NCBI GenBank assembly: GCA_014381825.1
Contig: JACNKX010000095.1
Coordinates: forward strand, 1 to 64,000
Source: Planctomycetota bacterium
Lineage (GTDB): Bacteria; Planctomycetota; Planctomycetia; Pirellulales; Pirellulaceae
Reading direction: 5' to 3'
Length of the DNA stretch: 64,000 nucleotides
Shown here: positions 10,001 to 16,731 of the stretch, piece by piece
How positions within the stretch are numbered: the first letter of the stretch is position 1
Layout: each line of letters starts with the position of its first letter
Made by a program: the position numbers and the translations under genes
The notes under the pieces: model-generated
What the model was told of the DNA's origin: nothing
The model's input: only the letters and a program-made list of their open reading frames with translations
Databases searched by the model: none

Positions 10001-10501
10001 GTGCGCCAACGCTACGGCGAACTCTTTGCCAGCTATCGTGAACTGGCGCAAATCGTCGCCGCGCCCGAGTCGGATGCGCCGATGGGTCTGATTGGGCGAG
10101 CCGTTGAGGCGGCGGACCGTTGGCGATCGCTGGAAACCGACGTGACGACCGCTTGCAACGAAGCGGCGAGTCTCTTAGGCGAATTGGGGGAAGAGGAGTT
10201 GGCGTGGGACTACCTGACGACGCCGCTGGCCAGCAAGCCCAACGAAGCAGTCGCTTGGTTGAATTTGGCGCAGACGCTGCGTGGCGACGGAAGATTCGAA
10301 CTGGCTGGCCGGGCTTACGAAACGGCGTTCGAAGCCGAACCCACCAACGCGCAGATCCTCTGGGACCATGCACAGTTGCTCGAACAGGCCGGCCGTGGCC
10401 AACAGGCGCGAGTGCTCTATTGGAAAATTGCCAATAGCGAATGGCAACTACAGTTCAACCACGTCAAGCGACAAGCCATGCAAATCAAAGCACGCGATTA
10501 G
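4007..10501 (+). CDS. Giant mosaic membrane protein: FecR, VIT, vWA-like, secretin-like, STN and TPR parts
   Basis: About 2164 residues. In order there is a cytoplasmic segment (1-68), a single transmembrane helix (about 70-93) and a FecR-like domain (about 165-290, with LNENASVKVDEDRRIAVKTG). Next come a VIT domain (about 325-450, RTTIDQTYFNHEQGRLEGTF) and a vWA-like region (about 560-720) whose metal site reads ESDGS, so Mg binding is doubtful. A piece matching the conserved end of type II/III secretins (about 925-1005: VRVPDGGTVLLGGIKR, then VTPRIIIQEEEEE) is followed by a short DUF1549-like stretch (about 1100: DPFLRRVTLDLIGELPTTEE). An STN/secretin N-domain follows (about 1185-1265, ending in ITDGVLQITTPEDV), then a long C-terminal half with TPR units. 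ATG 4007 is chosen because GAGAG lies 6 nt upstream; TTG 4001 is possible. Coupling to the sigma gene suggests a signalling role at the envelope. Confidence 0.75.
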   Translation: MNMREPDSQSPAQTSAIGDHNVERLLTNAYQPEMLDPEFVERVHSRACEAANEIRREANASPPSSIDRRKTGLWLAAVSISLAVVFIVGHFITSKVEYYPDGELIWINGRPYAPAKARPTDGGHETVLAPVPFAEVSDQRDHDKWLRVGSQGLTPRKRLAGSRPEPVAIGDSIATTSGERRRVELPDKSVLYLNENASVKVDEDRRIAVKTGEVFVEVSPADAHGGNQFVVATPEREVIALGTKFAVNVNATGTDVAVTQGKVKITGVERMLLAGQQIRGNEFSPLRRASHVLYWTRELMAAAESPLIPASDYGGGALVAVDPNGQQTKLSLRNYGIDVYIKDGFARTTIDQTYFNHEQGRLEGTFYFPLPPDASISRLAMYVNGRLMEGGMAEREHARDVFETIKYRSLDPALLEWVDGSTFKMRVFPLEGRQEKRIVLSYTQRLDTSYGRTQYRFPAGHNMDLVRDWSVKLHVDQGASRQWKCSSHELRVDKSGGNLMLTARSQNVKPDRDVVVSLLDKGQDADQASEHSRFSAIEHAGSRYLMLRFRPELSIAELRQRRDWVFLLESDGSRDPLLARVQVDIVKSLLKNAEHDDTFSIVTAGTRVHAFAAESQAATPEHISAAIEFLESMHLVGALDLGQALTAVGTFAQAAERPVLVHIGAGIPILGERQTDKLLESLAMDVPYVGVGVGRRWNRQFMSSAASRTGGYFTQINPDEPVAWRAFELSAALNTPRLMEIRVEPDAAEGEFLAIKDWVSHGEEFCAVAQLKPGQPAIESVTVSGSVNGEAYRRTIPVENVADKAEYLPRIWAKLAIDGMLARDAEANKSRIIELSKSMYVMSPFTSLLVLENDEMYEQYNVDRGRKDHWALYPCPAKIEIVHEPLHGPPPAVTAESNDKPTKPSLAEVLRTLLVRSANSRDGTLVDVNQMPTFSFSAVGTTVRVPDGGTVLLGGIKRLREARNERGVPMLSNLPDVNRLFRSDRVDSNDLLMLMVTPRIIIQEEEEEKLGIEITNPQSMRGFRNPRHGDGDAALADFDSLIELINSTIALDTWDEVGGPGEIQEFPSNLSLVISQTQQVHGQMVRGFERLGSGVDLADDPFLRRVTLDLIGELPTTEEVQYFLADGRLNINMITDSRVWSAITGRRGQHVAHGGFAPAGSLFIELLAEPDQRNIPQLDERGEFKYEQQHLNGVIADLRVRHDLPIEINNKAIEKSGLGMEVPITLNVSDVPVRAALNLMLAQLNLTYFITDGVLQITTPEDVENQLASRNYDFDEMLLLIRQGHSNSSREYGYALNDPRRAERWTQILNQRIAQRSEQPNLLYPQPETIGHRRSYRRLVSFAPATATTIADALSVIDVEASLADRAHFGEIDPRARELIEAARGWDCQLITFRDPEDRVLLEVTINGQGRFRFDHRTEHGLRETVVCDGKTLRHLYPELGLGTTRRMSRFHRADLIQLVPWLLPPAEDLAVGADLRLIGPRAIAIAPHEVGETHDRLHLEFDEDGRLARRRVVEMPSGKTIVSVAYSADGTVQWFDGDDKRLGELQISVEKTDSPDLKPDVDELVVLPMPVRTRDYVYKTAGRASSPSETATEKADALREIASDEQNRAADPSRWKEADALRLLAANQLQNAAELRDVIGRRFFARGDRRLGFYTLLLSSGQRWDVVQRVQLDDGTTTRMEPLADHPKSPLAYYIDCQLRQVRFDVSEAKQLAGESPDRFISQLGEYQQLAARWSLPGGPPNDAETRRRELDELFGFLAGCDSPGFAFILLRRLQRRFGDLQPHARIAEAMIELEKHGAISYAVKYELARSLAASGEQDKAQSLFIQLYQEALDEGVLPPIDQDFLTAIESSDNPFDADDNAEKGFSGLMRGACAQLLERKQRPLAIALAWQCRQLNNPGLGDLLVDQALTGVPEEERLGTTLAALEYLAKAGKHDRADMLLGALLSNPQYGNSPPLWRLAARVASNGGRLARSVSHLERAMDLEYESLSQRYDVEQVRQRYGELFASYRELAQIVAAPESDAPMGLIGRAVEAADRWRSLETDVTTACNEAASLLGELGEEELAWDYLTTPLASKPNEAVAWLNLAQTLRGDGRFELAGRAYETAFEAEPTNAQILWDHAQLLEQAGRGQQARVLYWKIANSEWQLQFNHVKRQAMQIKARD

Positions 10502-10952
10502 ATGCGGCGTAATGCCACTTGTCGCAAACGGCCAGTTTTTTGGACGGACTCAGATTGAACGACGGCAACCGTTTCACTTCAATCCTACGCTGCCGTAAGA
10601 CTCGACTGCGTGGTCGCACTGCTTCGCTTGACACCGCTTGACGCTCGTACTGTTTAGTGGGCCGAGTCTGTATCGCCGAACAACATGACGATTCCGAATT
10701 TGCCCCGTATCGCACCAACGATACCCGCGGCATTTCAACGCGGCGTCCATGTCGCCTGGGCTATCGCAGTTCTCAAAGTCTATGGCTCCGCACGGTTCGA
10801 ATTGAATTCGGCTGTCATTTCGAGTACCTGCCAGATTGTGAGTTTTGTAGTTAGGGAAGCTTTGACGATCAATCGCGTTAATCCGGAAAATGCAATACAT
10901 CGGAGTAATCTTGTTGCATGCGACGAAGAGAATATGAGGCTATCGGTGTTCC
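10502..10952. promoter_or_regulatory. Long intergenic region upstream of exopolysaccharide locus
   Basis: This 451-base stretch contains no convincing gene on either strand. It lies between the end of the giant protein gene and the export lipoprotein gene, so it probably holds the terminator of the former and the promoter of the latter. A TTGACA-like hexamer is present at 10628-10633, followed by a second GCTTGAC copy, but no good -10 box is spaced from it. I therefore do not assign a promoter precisely. Confidence 0.3.
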
Positions 10953-12239
10953 ATGAAGGCTACATGTAAGGGTTTCATCCTCGCAATGATCAGCAGTATC
11001 CTTAGTTTTCAAACGCAGTTGCGACTTGTTACCCTCTCCGCGATCTTGTGTTGCGTAGCCGGGTGCTATGCTCCACTCGTCAGTCGGGGAATCCCTGCTA
11101 CCACGCTACCTGAAGAGTTCCGAACGCCATATCGAACCGGCGGTTCACCCCTGAATCTATCGACGCTGACCATGACACCCCAGCGGGACTATTTGCTCGG
11201 ACCGAATGATATCCTAGAAGTCACTGTGCCGGGCCTCTATGAGCAGGCCGAAATCCGGCCGATACGCTCGCAAGTCATGGCGGACGGAACGATCAACTTG
11301 CCGCTGATCAGTTCTGTTGCGGTTCAAGGTTATAACTTGGTACAGGCACAGCGAACTATCGAAGACGCCTACGGCAGTGGCTTCATTGTCGAGCCGCGAG
11401 TTAGCGTAGCGTTGGCAGAAAAGAGTACGACGAGCGTACTAGTCCTTGGTCAGGTCAAAGAGCCGGGGACGTACGAGCTGCCAAAGTACGAGAATGACGT
11501 CGGCCACGCTCTGGGAGCTGCGTTCGGCCTCACTGAAGACGCAGGTGATTACATCGAAATCCACCGTCAGCTGCGAGCTGAGCACGCGGCTATCACGCCG
11601 CAGCATGTCCATGGGCGTCGGTCTTCCGCAACACTGCCGCCCCACAAGTTCAGGCGTCTTCCTCCGATTTCGCGACTCGTGTCGCAGAATGACTCGCGCC
11701 ATCAGGCGCTTCCGCAACCCACACCACAGATCGTACAAAATACACTCCCACAGATTTTGCGAATTCCGTTGCGGGGCTTGCAGGGCGCGACGCTAAATTC
11801 CAGTGACATCGTTCTTGGGCCCGGCGATGTCGTTGTTGTGCCAGATCGACGTCACGAAGTGTTTTACGTTGTGGGCGCATTGAGTACGGCTAACACGGTT
11901 CGCTTCACGGTTGGTAATCGCGAACGGGAGTTGGGCGTTGGGTTCGTTCTCCCGCGAGATCGCGAAATTGATGTTGTGACCGCCGTGGCCATGGCCGGCT
12001 ATATCGATCCAATTTACTCGCCTACGACCGTAACCGTCCATCGAGTCCGAGCCGGATGTCAGCCGATGCTGATTCGTGTTGACCTAATAAAGGCACGTTA
12101 TGATTATCGCGAGACGATCCTCGTACAGCCTGGTGATATCATTTACTTGAATCCAGACCACGAGTGGTGGTGGAGGCGATTCATCGACCGGACGTTGGTC
12201 GAAGGGTTCCAGGCCCCCTACTCCAAGTTATGGCGTTAG
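10953..12239 (+). CDS. Polysaccharide export outer-membrane lipoprotein (Wza-like)
   Basis: A 428-residue protein with a lipoprotein signal ending in the lipobox VAGC (Cys38 counted from ATG 10953; the hydrophobic core starts near an alternative Met12). A Poly_export domain follows at about 78-170 (YLLGPNDILEVTVPGLYEQA, then MADGTINLPLISSVAVQGYN). SLBB-type beta-grasp parts sit at about 172-210 (VLVLGQVKEPGTYELPKYEN) and about 280-400 (GDVVVVPDRRHEVFYVVGAL). It would form the outer-membrane exit channel for an exopolysaccharide. A 70-residue low-complexity insert separates the two SLBB parts. The gene lies apart from the Wzz/flippase operon, with three minus-strand genes between them. Confidence 0.88.
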   Translation: MKATCKGFILAMISSILSFQTQLRLVTLSAILCCVAGCYAPLVSRGIPATTLPEEFRTPYRTGGSPLNLSTLTMTPQRDYLLGPNDILEVTVPGLYEQAEIRPIRSQVMADGTINLPLISSVAVQGYNLVQAQRTIEDAYGSGFIVEPRVSVALAEKSTTSVLVLGQVKEPGTYELPKYENDVGHALGAAFGLTEDAGDYIEIHRQLRAEHAAITPQHVHGRRSSATLPPHKFRRLPPISRLVSQNDSRHQALPQPTPQIVQNTLPQILRIPLRGLQGATLNSSDIVLGPGDVVVVPDRRHEVFYVVGALSTANTVRFTVGNRERELGVGFVLPRDREIDVVTAVAMAGYIDPIYSPTTVTVHRVRAGCQPMLIRVDLIKARYDYRETILVQPGDIIYLNPDHEWWWRRFIDRTLVEGFQAPYSKLWR

Positions 12240-12282
12240 CCTAGTAGTCTGCCGCTGCCTAGTTTTCGGTTGCGAGCATTCT

Positions 12283-12343
12283 GTGGCTGGGGCATCCTGC
12301 CGCAGCCTCCGCGACAACTGCTGCGGCTGGAAGCCCCAACCAC
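12283..12343. repeat. Palindromic intergenic repeat, possible bidirectional terminator
   Basis: GTGGCTGGGGC at 12283 pairs with GCCCCAACCAC at 12333-12343 (one mismatch), and an inner GCCGCAGC/GCTGCGGC pair strengthens the hairpin. It sits between two convergent genes, so it could terminate both transcripts. The sequence type also looks like a dispersed planctomycete palindrome. Confidence 0.6.
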
Positions 12344-12428
12344 TGAGTTTTGAAATGCCTTTTAGCCGTTTACGTTTCGTTTGATCGTCTCGTAGACCGC
12401 TCCGCAGGTCGCTAGCCGTGCTGGTACG

Positions 12429-13418
12429 TCAGCGTCCGGCGAAAGCAGTAGCATGTCTCATGCCGGAGAGTAGCTGCGCGCGCACCGCTGTGCGTGGCGT
12501 CGCCACCGAGACGTTAATTCGGTCCAGAAGTAAAGGACTCGCGGTCCTCAGGTCATTGAGACCTCGTCGAGTTGTGAACGCCACCTCGAATCCAGCATTA
12601 TCGAGAGGTTGCAGCAACGATTGTGAGTAGGCGCCGCCAGGATATGCGAACACCGGGAGATCAGCGTGAGTCTGCAGGCAAAGTTCCTTCCGTGATTGCG
12701 TCGCCTCGTGCACCGCTTCTTCGACACTGATACGGGTCATCAGCGGATGCGTGCATGTGTGGGCAGCAAGGTCGAGCCCTTCCTTTGTCAGTTGCCTGAG
12801 TTGTTCCCACGTCATCACTGGACTTTTGTTCTCAGCCCGTGATTCTCGATCTCTGCAATATTCATCCACCAGCGTGAGTGCATCGGAGTGAGGTAGTGCT
12901 TTTACATGACTTACAAGTGCTCGAAATCGCCGGAGGTCAGCGGCGGTAGCGAGTGCGTCTGCATGGATCGCTGCTTGATGCAGGCGATCCCACCAAAATG
13001 CCGCGTCGCGATTACTCGGGAACGCGGTCGGGACAAAGAGAACGGCCGGCAATGACAGCGCTCTGAGCGTCGGCCAAGCATGCTCCCAAAAGTCTTGATA
13101 AGCATCGTCGAACGTAATCAACAACGCTTTGGGAGGTAACTCATGTTCTCCGCGAATAGCAGCGATAACTGCATGAATGTCAACAATGCAGTAGCGATTT
13201 GCGAGGTATTCCGCTTGCCAACGAAATTCACTTGGCGTCGAACTCAGTGTGTTCGGGTACAGGTGCGCCGACGTATCCGGCCAGTCGATGCGATGGTAGG
13301 TCAACACGCGAAGGAGATTCGTCCGCCGATCGGCTGACGCCTCAAGATGCGTAACGATCCGCGATGCAATGTTTGTCCGCGCGAACGCTTTAATGCCACG
13401 CTTTATGAGGCTGACCAT
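12429..13418 (-). CDS. Polysaccharide deacetylase (NodB fold)
   Basis: A 329-residue carbohydrate esterase 4 type protein. The first metal/catalytic motif reads LLITFDDAYQDFW (the Asp pair, about residue 100). The second is HTCTH (His-x3-His, about residue 217), and a YPGGAY motif follows at about 258, all in the usual order. It should remove N-acetyl groups from a polysaccharide. There is no obvious signal peptide. An N-terminal YHRI motif (VLTYHRIDW, about 39-47) is typical of the exopolysaccharide-locus subfamily. The gene converges with the export lipoprotein gene and reads in the same direction as the GGDEF-like and sugar-transferase genes upstream, with a short 43-base gap from the former. 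A role in modifying the locus product is likely. Confidence 0.88.
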   Translation of the reverse strand: MVSLIKRGIKAFARTNIASRIVTHLEASADRRTNLLRVLTYHRIDWPDTSAHLYPNTLSSTPSEFRWQAEYLANRYCIVDIHAVIAAIRGEHELPPKALLITFDDAYQDFWEHAWPTLRALSLPAVLFVPTAFPSNRDAAFWWDRLHQAAIHADALATAADLRRFRALVSHVKALPHSDALTLVDEYCRDRESRAENKSPVMTWEQLRQLTKEGLDLAAHTCTHPLMTRISVEEAVHEATQSRKELCLQTHADLPVFAYPGGAYSQSLLQPLDNAGFEVAFTTRRGLNDLRTASPLLLDRINVSVATPRTAVRAQLLSGMRHATAFAGR

Positions 13419-13461
13419 TTACCCAGTTCTCTCCACCGCCACTTTAGTCTTGCGACAACGC

Positions 13462-14349
13462 TCATGAGGAAGAAGGAATTACGTTTACTTCCACGGCAGC
13501 TGCGGTATTGAAAGAAGGCACACGCTGCGGAGTTGCGACAGTCGGCGTTTCCTTGCCATGTAGCGCATCGATAGCCTTCTCCAAGAGGCCTCCGAGCGTT
13601 ACCTCTTGCTCCGGGAAGCTGGCTGATCCGATGTTCAGCGTTACGCCCAGTTCTTGCCGCACGGCCTCCTTCAATCGAGAGGACACTTCTTCGGCTTCCT
13701 CGCCAACGATTTCTGGACACATCACAAAAAAGCAATCGTCGCTGTAAACCAATATGTCGCAGTCCGAGATGCAGCTAGTAATCACCTGAGCTAGCCTGGC
13801 GTCGATGTACTTGCGGATCCCTCGTCGTTGTACTTCTTCGATGAATCGATTGAGTAATTCAGGATTGGTCGCGTTTGACGCATTGAGAGCGAGAATGCTT
13901 AACGGCCTATTGTGTCGGCGAGCACGACGTACCTCTTTGTACAACTGCGTTTGCGACGCAGCGAGCTCGGGCGTATCGCTGTCAAAGTGCATATGAAGCA
14001 CTTGCTGGGCATTGCTCTCGAAATCATGCATCGCCTGCGCAATCAAGCGGGCGAAACTCGCCGTGGTCAACAGCGAACATGCTTCTGTAACGGTTAACGG
14101 CAGAGCAGTTCCGAGGATTTGATATCCCAGTAACCATTTCGAGACGAGAAAGGCTACTAGCGTCGTGCTGACAACGGTGCCAAAGGCGATACCGTTCTGA
14201 CGTCGCAGCATGACGATCGCAATCGAGACAATCGCTGCCAAAACATAGACAAACGAAGCGATATTAATCGGCGCGTGAAATCGCTCGATGTTAAAGAACA
14301 GCAACAGCCATACTAGTAGGGCTGAGGTTCGTATTCGGAGTTTCGTCAC
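13462..14349 (-). CDS. Membrane protein with degenerate GGDEF domain
   Basis: 295 residues from the GTG at 14347-14349, which overlaps the stop of the upstream sugar transferase by one base (TAGTG) and has GAGGGG about 8 nt upstream. The N-terminal 110 residues hold several hydrophobic helices. The rest resembles a GGDEF domain: EVRRARRHNRPLSILAL near its start and a closing VTLNIGSASFPEQ before the last helix. The active-site loop reads ILVYSDDCFFVMCP, where GGDEF is expected, so diguanylate cyclase activity is unlikely. It may sense c-di-GMP/GTP or act as a partner for the sugar transferase. The family assignment rests on the flanking signature motifs only. Confidence 0.7.
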   Translation of the reverse strand: MTKLRIRTSALLVWLLLFFNIERFHAPINIASFVYVLAAIVSIAIVMLRRQNGIAFGTVVSTTLVAFLVSKWLLGYQILGTALPLTVTEACSLLTTASFARLIAQAMHDFESNAQQVLHMHFDSDTPELAASQTQLYKEVRRARRHNRPLSILALNASNATNPELLNRFIEEVQRRGIRKYIDARLAQVITSCISDCDILVYSDDCFFVMCPEIVGEEAEEVSSRLKEAVRQELGVTLNIGSASFPEQEVTLGGLLEKAIDALHGKETPTVATPQRVPSFNTAAAVEVNVIPSSS

Positions 14350-15140
14350 TAATATGCCCCTCTTGGACGGAACACGGCCTTGACCGTACCTACGAGAATA
14401 CTCAGATCCAGCCACACGCTTCGCTTTTCGATGTATTCCAGATCTAGCTTGAGCCGTTCATCGAAATCGAGATCGCTGCGTCCATTGATCTGCCACAGCC
14501 CGGTGACTCCAGGAACCACTTCCAGTCGTTCAGTGTGGTGTAAATCGTACGTGTCGACATCGAAAGATGTCGGTCGTGGTCCCACCAGACTCATGTCGCC
14601 CAGCAGCACGTTTATGAGCTGAGGAACTTCGTCGAGGCTCGTCTTCCTGAGAAGTCGTCCTATGCGAGTTACACGCGGATCGCGAGCTATCTTGAAATCG
14701 GGCCAACTGAGTTGATTCAGATGTGCGTACTTCAGCTTTAGCTCTTCTGCGTTCGTCTTCATGGTGCGGAATTTGTACATCGCGAAGCGACGACCATATT
14801 TCCCAGTTCTCGTTTGTCGAAATACGACGGGTCCTCGATCCTCGATCCAAATCGCAACTGCACAAGCCAGCATTAACGGAAACGCAGTCGGTAGTAAGCA
14901 GACACACCCACAGACGTCGAGAACGCGCTTCACCCGATCATACATGCGACGATGATGGTGACGTTGCGCGGGCAAGCAAACCAATTTCCGTGAGTTTGGT
15001 TGTATGGGTTGCAACGGTATGTCCGGTTGAGGAATGCGGGTGATGAATTTAAGAAACGCAAAGCGAATGCTGCGTACTTCCAACCTAGTTGCCAAATCGC
15101 AGAGTTCAATCGTTTCAAAATACAGAAGCCCAATTAGCAT
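14349..15140 (-). CDS. Initiating sugar-phosphate transferase (bacterial sugar transferase family)
   Basis: 263 residues. The catalytic domain spans about 66-263: RVKRVLDVCG, a membrane hairpin (residues about 75-95), VVFRQTRTGKYGRRFAMYKF, RTMKTNAEE, KTSLDEVPQLINVLLGDMSL, VGPRP and PGVTGLWQINGRSDLDFDER. These are the full set of signatures of WbaP/WcaJ-type polyprenyl-phosphate sugar-1-phosphate transferases, which load the first sugar onto undecaprenyl phosphate. It lacks the four-helix N-terminal domain of WbaP; the first 65 residues are unusual and the start could be downstream (Met66). Only 56 bases separate it from the divergent Wzz-like gene, so the two must share a bidirectional promoter region. 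Confidence 0.92.
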   Translation of the reverse strand: MLIGLLYFETIELCDLATRLEVRSIRFAFLKFITRIPQPDIPLQPIQPNSRKLVCLPAQRHHHRRMYDRVKRVLDVCGCVCLLPTAFPLMLACAVAIWIEDRGPVVFRQTRTGKYGRRFAMYKFRTMKTNAEELKLKYAHLNQLSWPDFKIARDPRVTRIGRLLRKTSLDEVPQLINVLLGDMSLVGPRPTSFDVDTYDLHHTERLEVVPGVTGLWQINGRSDLDFDERLKLDLEYIEKRSVWLDLSILVGTVKAVFRPRGAY

Positions 15141-15196
15141 GGAGTGATGGGCACTAAGTCTCTCTTCTATTACTAGTCAAACGTGGGGAAATTTTC

Positions 15197-16660
15197 GTGG
15201 ATAGCGAGCAAGTAGGTTTGCGCCAGAGTTCCAACGAGATAGAGATCACACTGGGACTCTTGATGCGGAACATTAAGACACTGGTTGCGTGTACAGGAAT
15301 CGCGATTGGCTTGGGTGCGGTCTACCTCGCCGTGGCTTGCCCAACGCTCGAATTCACCGCGCGGCTGCTGGTTCTGTCCGGCGAGCGTCCTCTCGATGAA
15401 GTTCAGACACGAGAGAGTGACACATTTCTGCCGACGCAGGCGGAAATCATCCGCAGCCCGGTCGTCATTCAGCAGTCGCTTACGAGTCTCTCGGCGCTAG
15501 CGGACGAAAGCTCGACGCAAGATGTCCTTGCCCGCCTGGAAGTACAACCGTTACTGGGTACGAACGTGATGACGCTCCGACTTCAGGACACGAGTCAAGA
15601 GACGGGCCTGAAGCTCTTAAACGCGATCATCATGAACTACAAAACGTATCTTCGTGACATCGAACAAACGATGAACCGTGAAACCATTACACTTTTGCTC
15701 GATCGCGAAAAAGAACTTCGTGACGAAATGCTCACACTACAAGAGGAATACGACGCCACGCACAACGCAGGGCCGTTAGTCGGACCGGACGCGTTGTTAG
15801 CCCAGCCACGAGCTCGATTGGAAACGGTCCAACAGTTACTCGCCGCGTCACAATCGCGCCGGGTGTACCTCGAAAGTTATCTGCGTCAGTTGGAGACGCT
15901 GGAAAGGTCACTGATTGCCGTCGATGATCCGGGCGCAACCGTGGCGACCAGCATCAGTGACGCGCCGACAAGTCAGAACGCTCCGATCAGCAACCGGCCA
16001 ACTCCAACGATGCTGAACGAATCACCGTGGGCCGCCTCGCTCGAGATCCTGACTCGCATGGATACGGAAGGATTGGTGCGATCATACGATCCATCCGTTC
16101 ATCAGGCGCTACTGGAAGCCCGTTCACAGGAAGCGGAAGTGACACAACGTTTCGGGCCGCGGCACCCAGAAGTGCGCGCGATCCAAAGCCGAATTCGGTC
16201 GCTCGAAGAGAGGTTACAAAGTGCCGTGCGTTTGGCGCCCGCAATCCTTACGAGCGAACTCGCGTCGGTTCGAAGTCAAGAAGGGGAGCTTGAACTGTCG
16301 TATGCAAGTGAATTCGCACGTTGCAAACAACTCGACGCAGCCGTGATTCGAGAGCAGCAACAGCTTGACCGGCTACAGAGCGTTCAAGCCATCCATGACA
16401 CCGTGCTCACGCAGATTAATCGCTTTCAACTCGCCGACGAAGCGATTTCCGGTGGGCGATCATCGGTCTCCGTGCGATTGCTTGACGGACCACAATTGAT
16501 TCCTTCTGGCACGTGGCCTCAACCGGTCCCAGTGCTGGGCCTATGTTGCATCCTCGGACTTGCCGTGGGGTTCTTGGTCGTTGTCATTGGAAACCGCACG
16601 GAATTGCAAGCGTTGGCTCGACGAGTGCCGAACGAGTTGAAAACCGCAGACATCGGGTGA
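15197..16660 (+). CDS. Wzz/GumC-type chain-length determinant protein
   Basis: 487 residues starting at GTG 15197 (GGGGAAA about 8 nt upstream). An N-terminal transmembrane helix (about 29-50) is followed by a Wzz domain (about 55-150). A long coiled-coil periplasmic region follows (about 160-420, with QSRRVYLESYLRQLETLERS and RFGPRHPEVRAIQSRIRSLE), then a second membrane helix (about 440-462). The 'RFGPRHPEV' element is characteristic of GumC/Wzc-like co-polymerases. There is no C-terminal tyrosine-kinase domain, so a separate kinase would be needed or control is kinase-free. It opens the plus-strand run of exopolysaccharide genes. Confidence 0.88.
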   Translation: MDSEQVGLRQSSNEIEITLGLLMRNIKTLVACTGIAIGLGAVYLAVACPTLEFTARLLVLSGERPLDEVQTRESDTFLPTQAEIIRSPVVIQQSLTSLSALADESSTQDVLARLEVQPLLGTNVMTLRLQDTSQETGLKLLNAIIMNYKTYLRDIEQTMNRETITLLLDREKELRDEMLTLQEEYDATHNAGPLVGPDALLAQPRARLETVQQLLAASQSRRVYLESYLRQLETLERSLIAVDDPGATVATSISDAPTSQNAPISNRPTPTMLNESPWAASLEILTRMDTEGLVRSYDPSVHQALLEARSQEAEVTQRFGPRHPEVRAIQSRIRSLEERLQSAVRLAPAILTSELASVRSQEGELELSYASEFARCKQLDAAVIREQQQLDRLQSVQAIHDTVLTQINRFQLADEAISGGRSSVSVRLLDGPQLIPSGTWPQPVPVLGLCCILGLAVGFLVVVIGNRTELQALARRVPNELKTADIG

Positions 16661-16731
16661 TCTATCCACGCGGGCAATTTCCAGACGTCGAGATATCTTT
16701 CTAGCATTTCCGTTGATCGAACCAGGGCACC

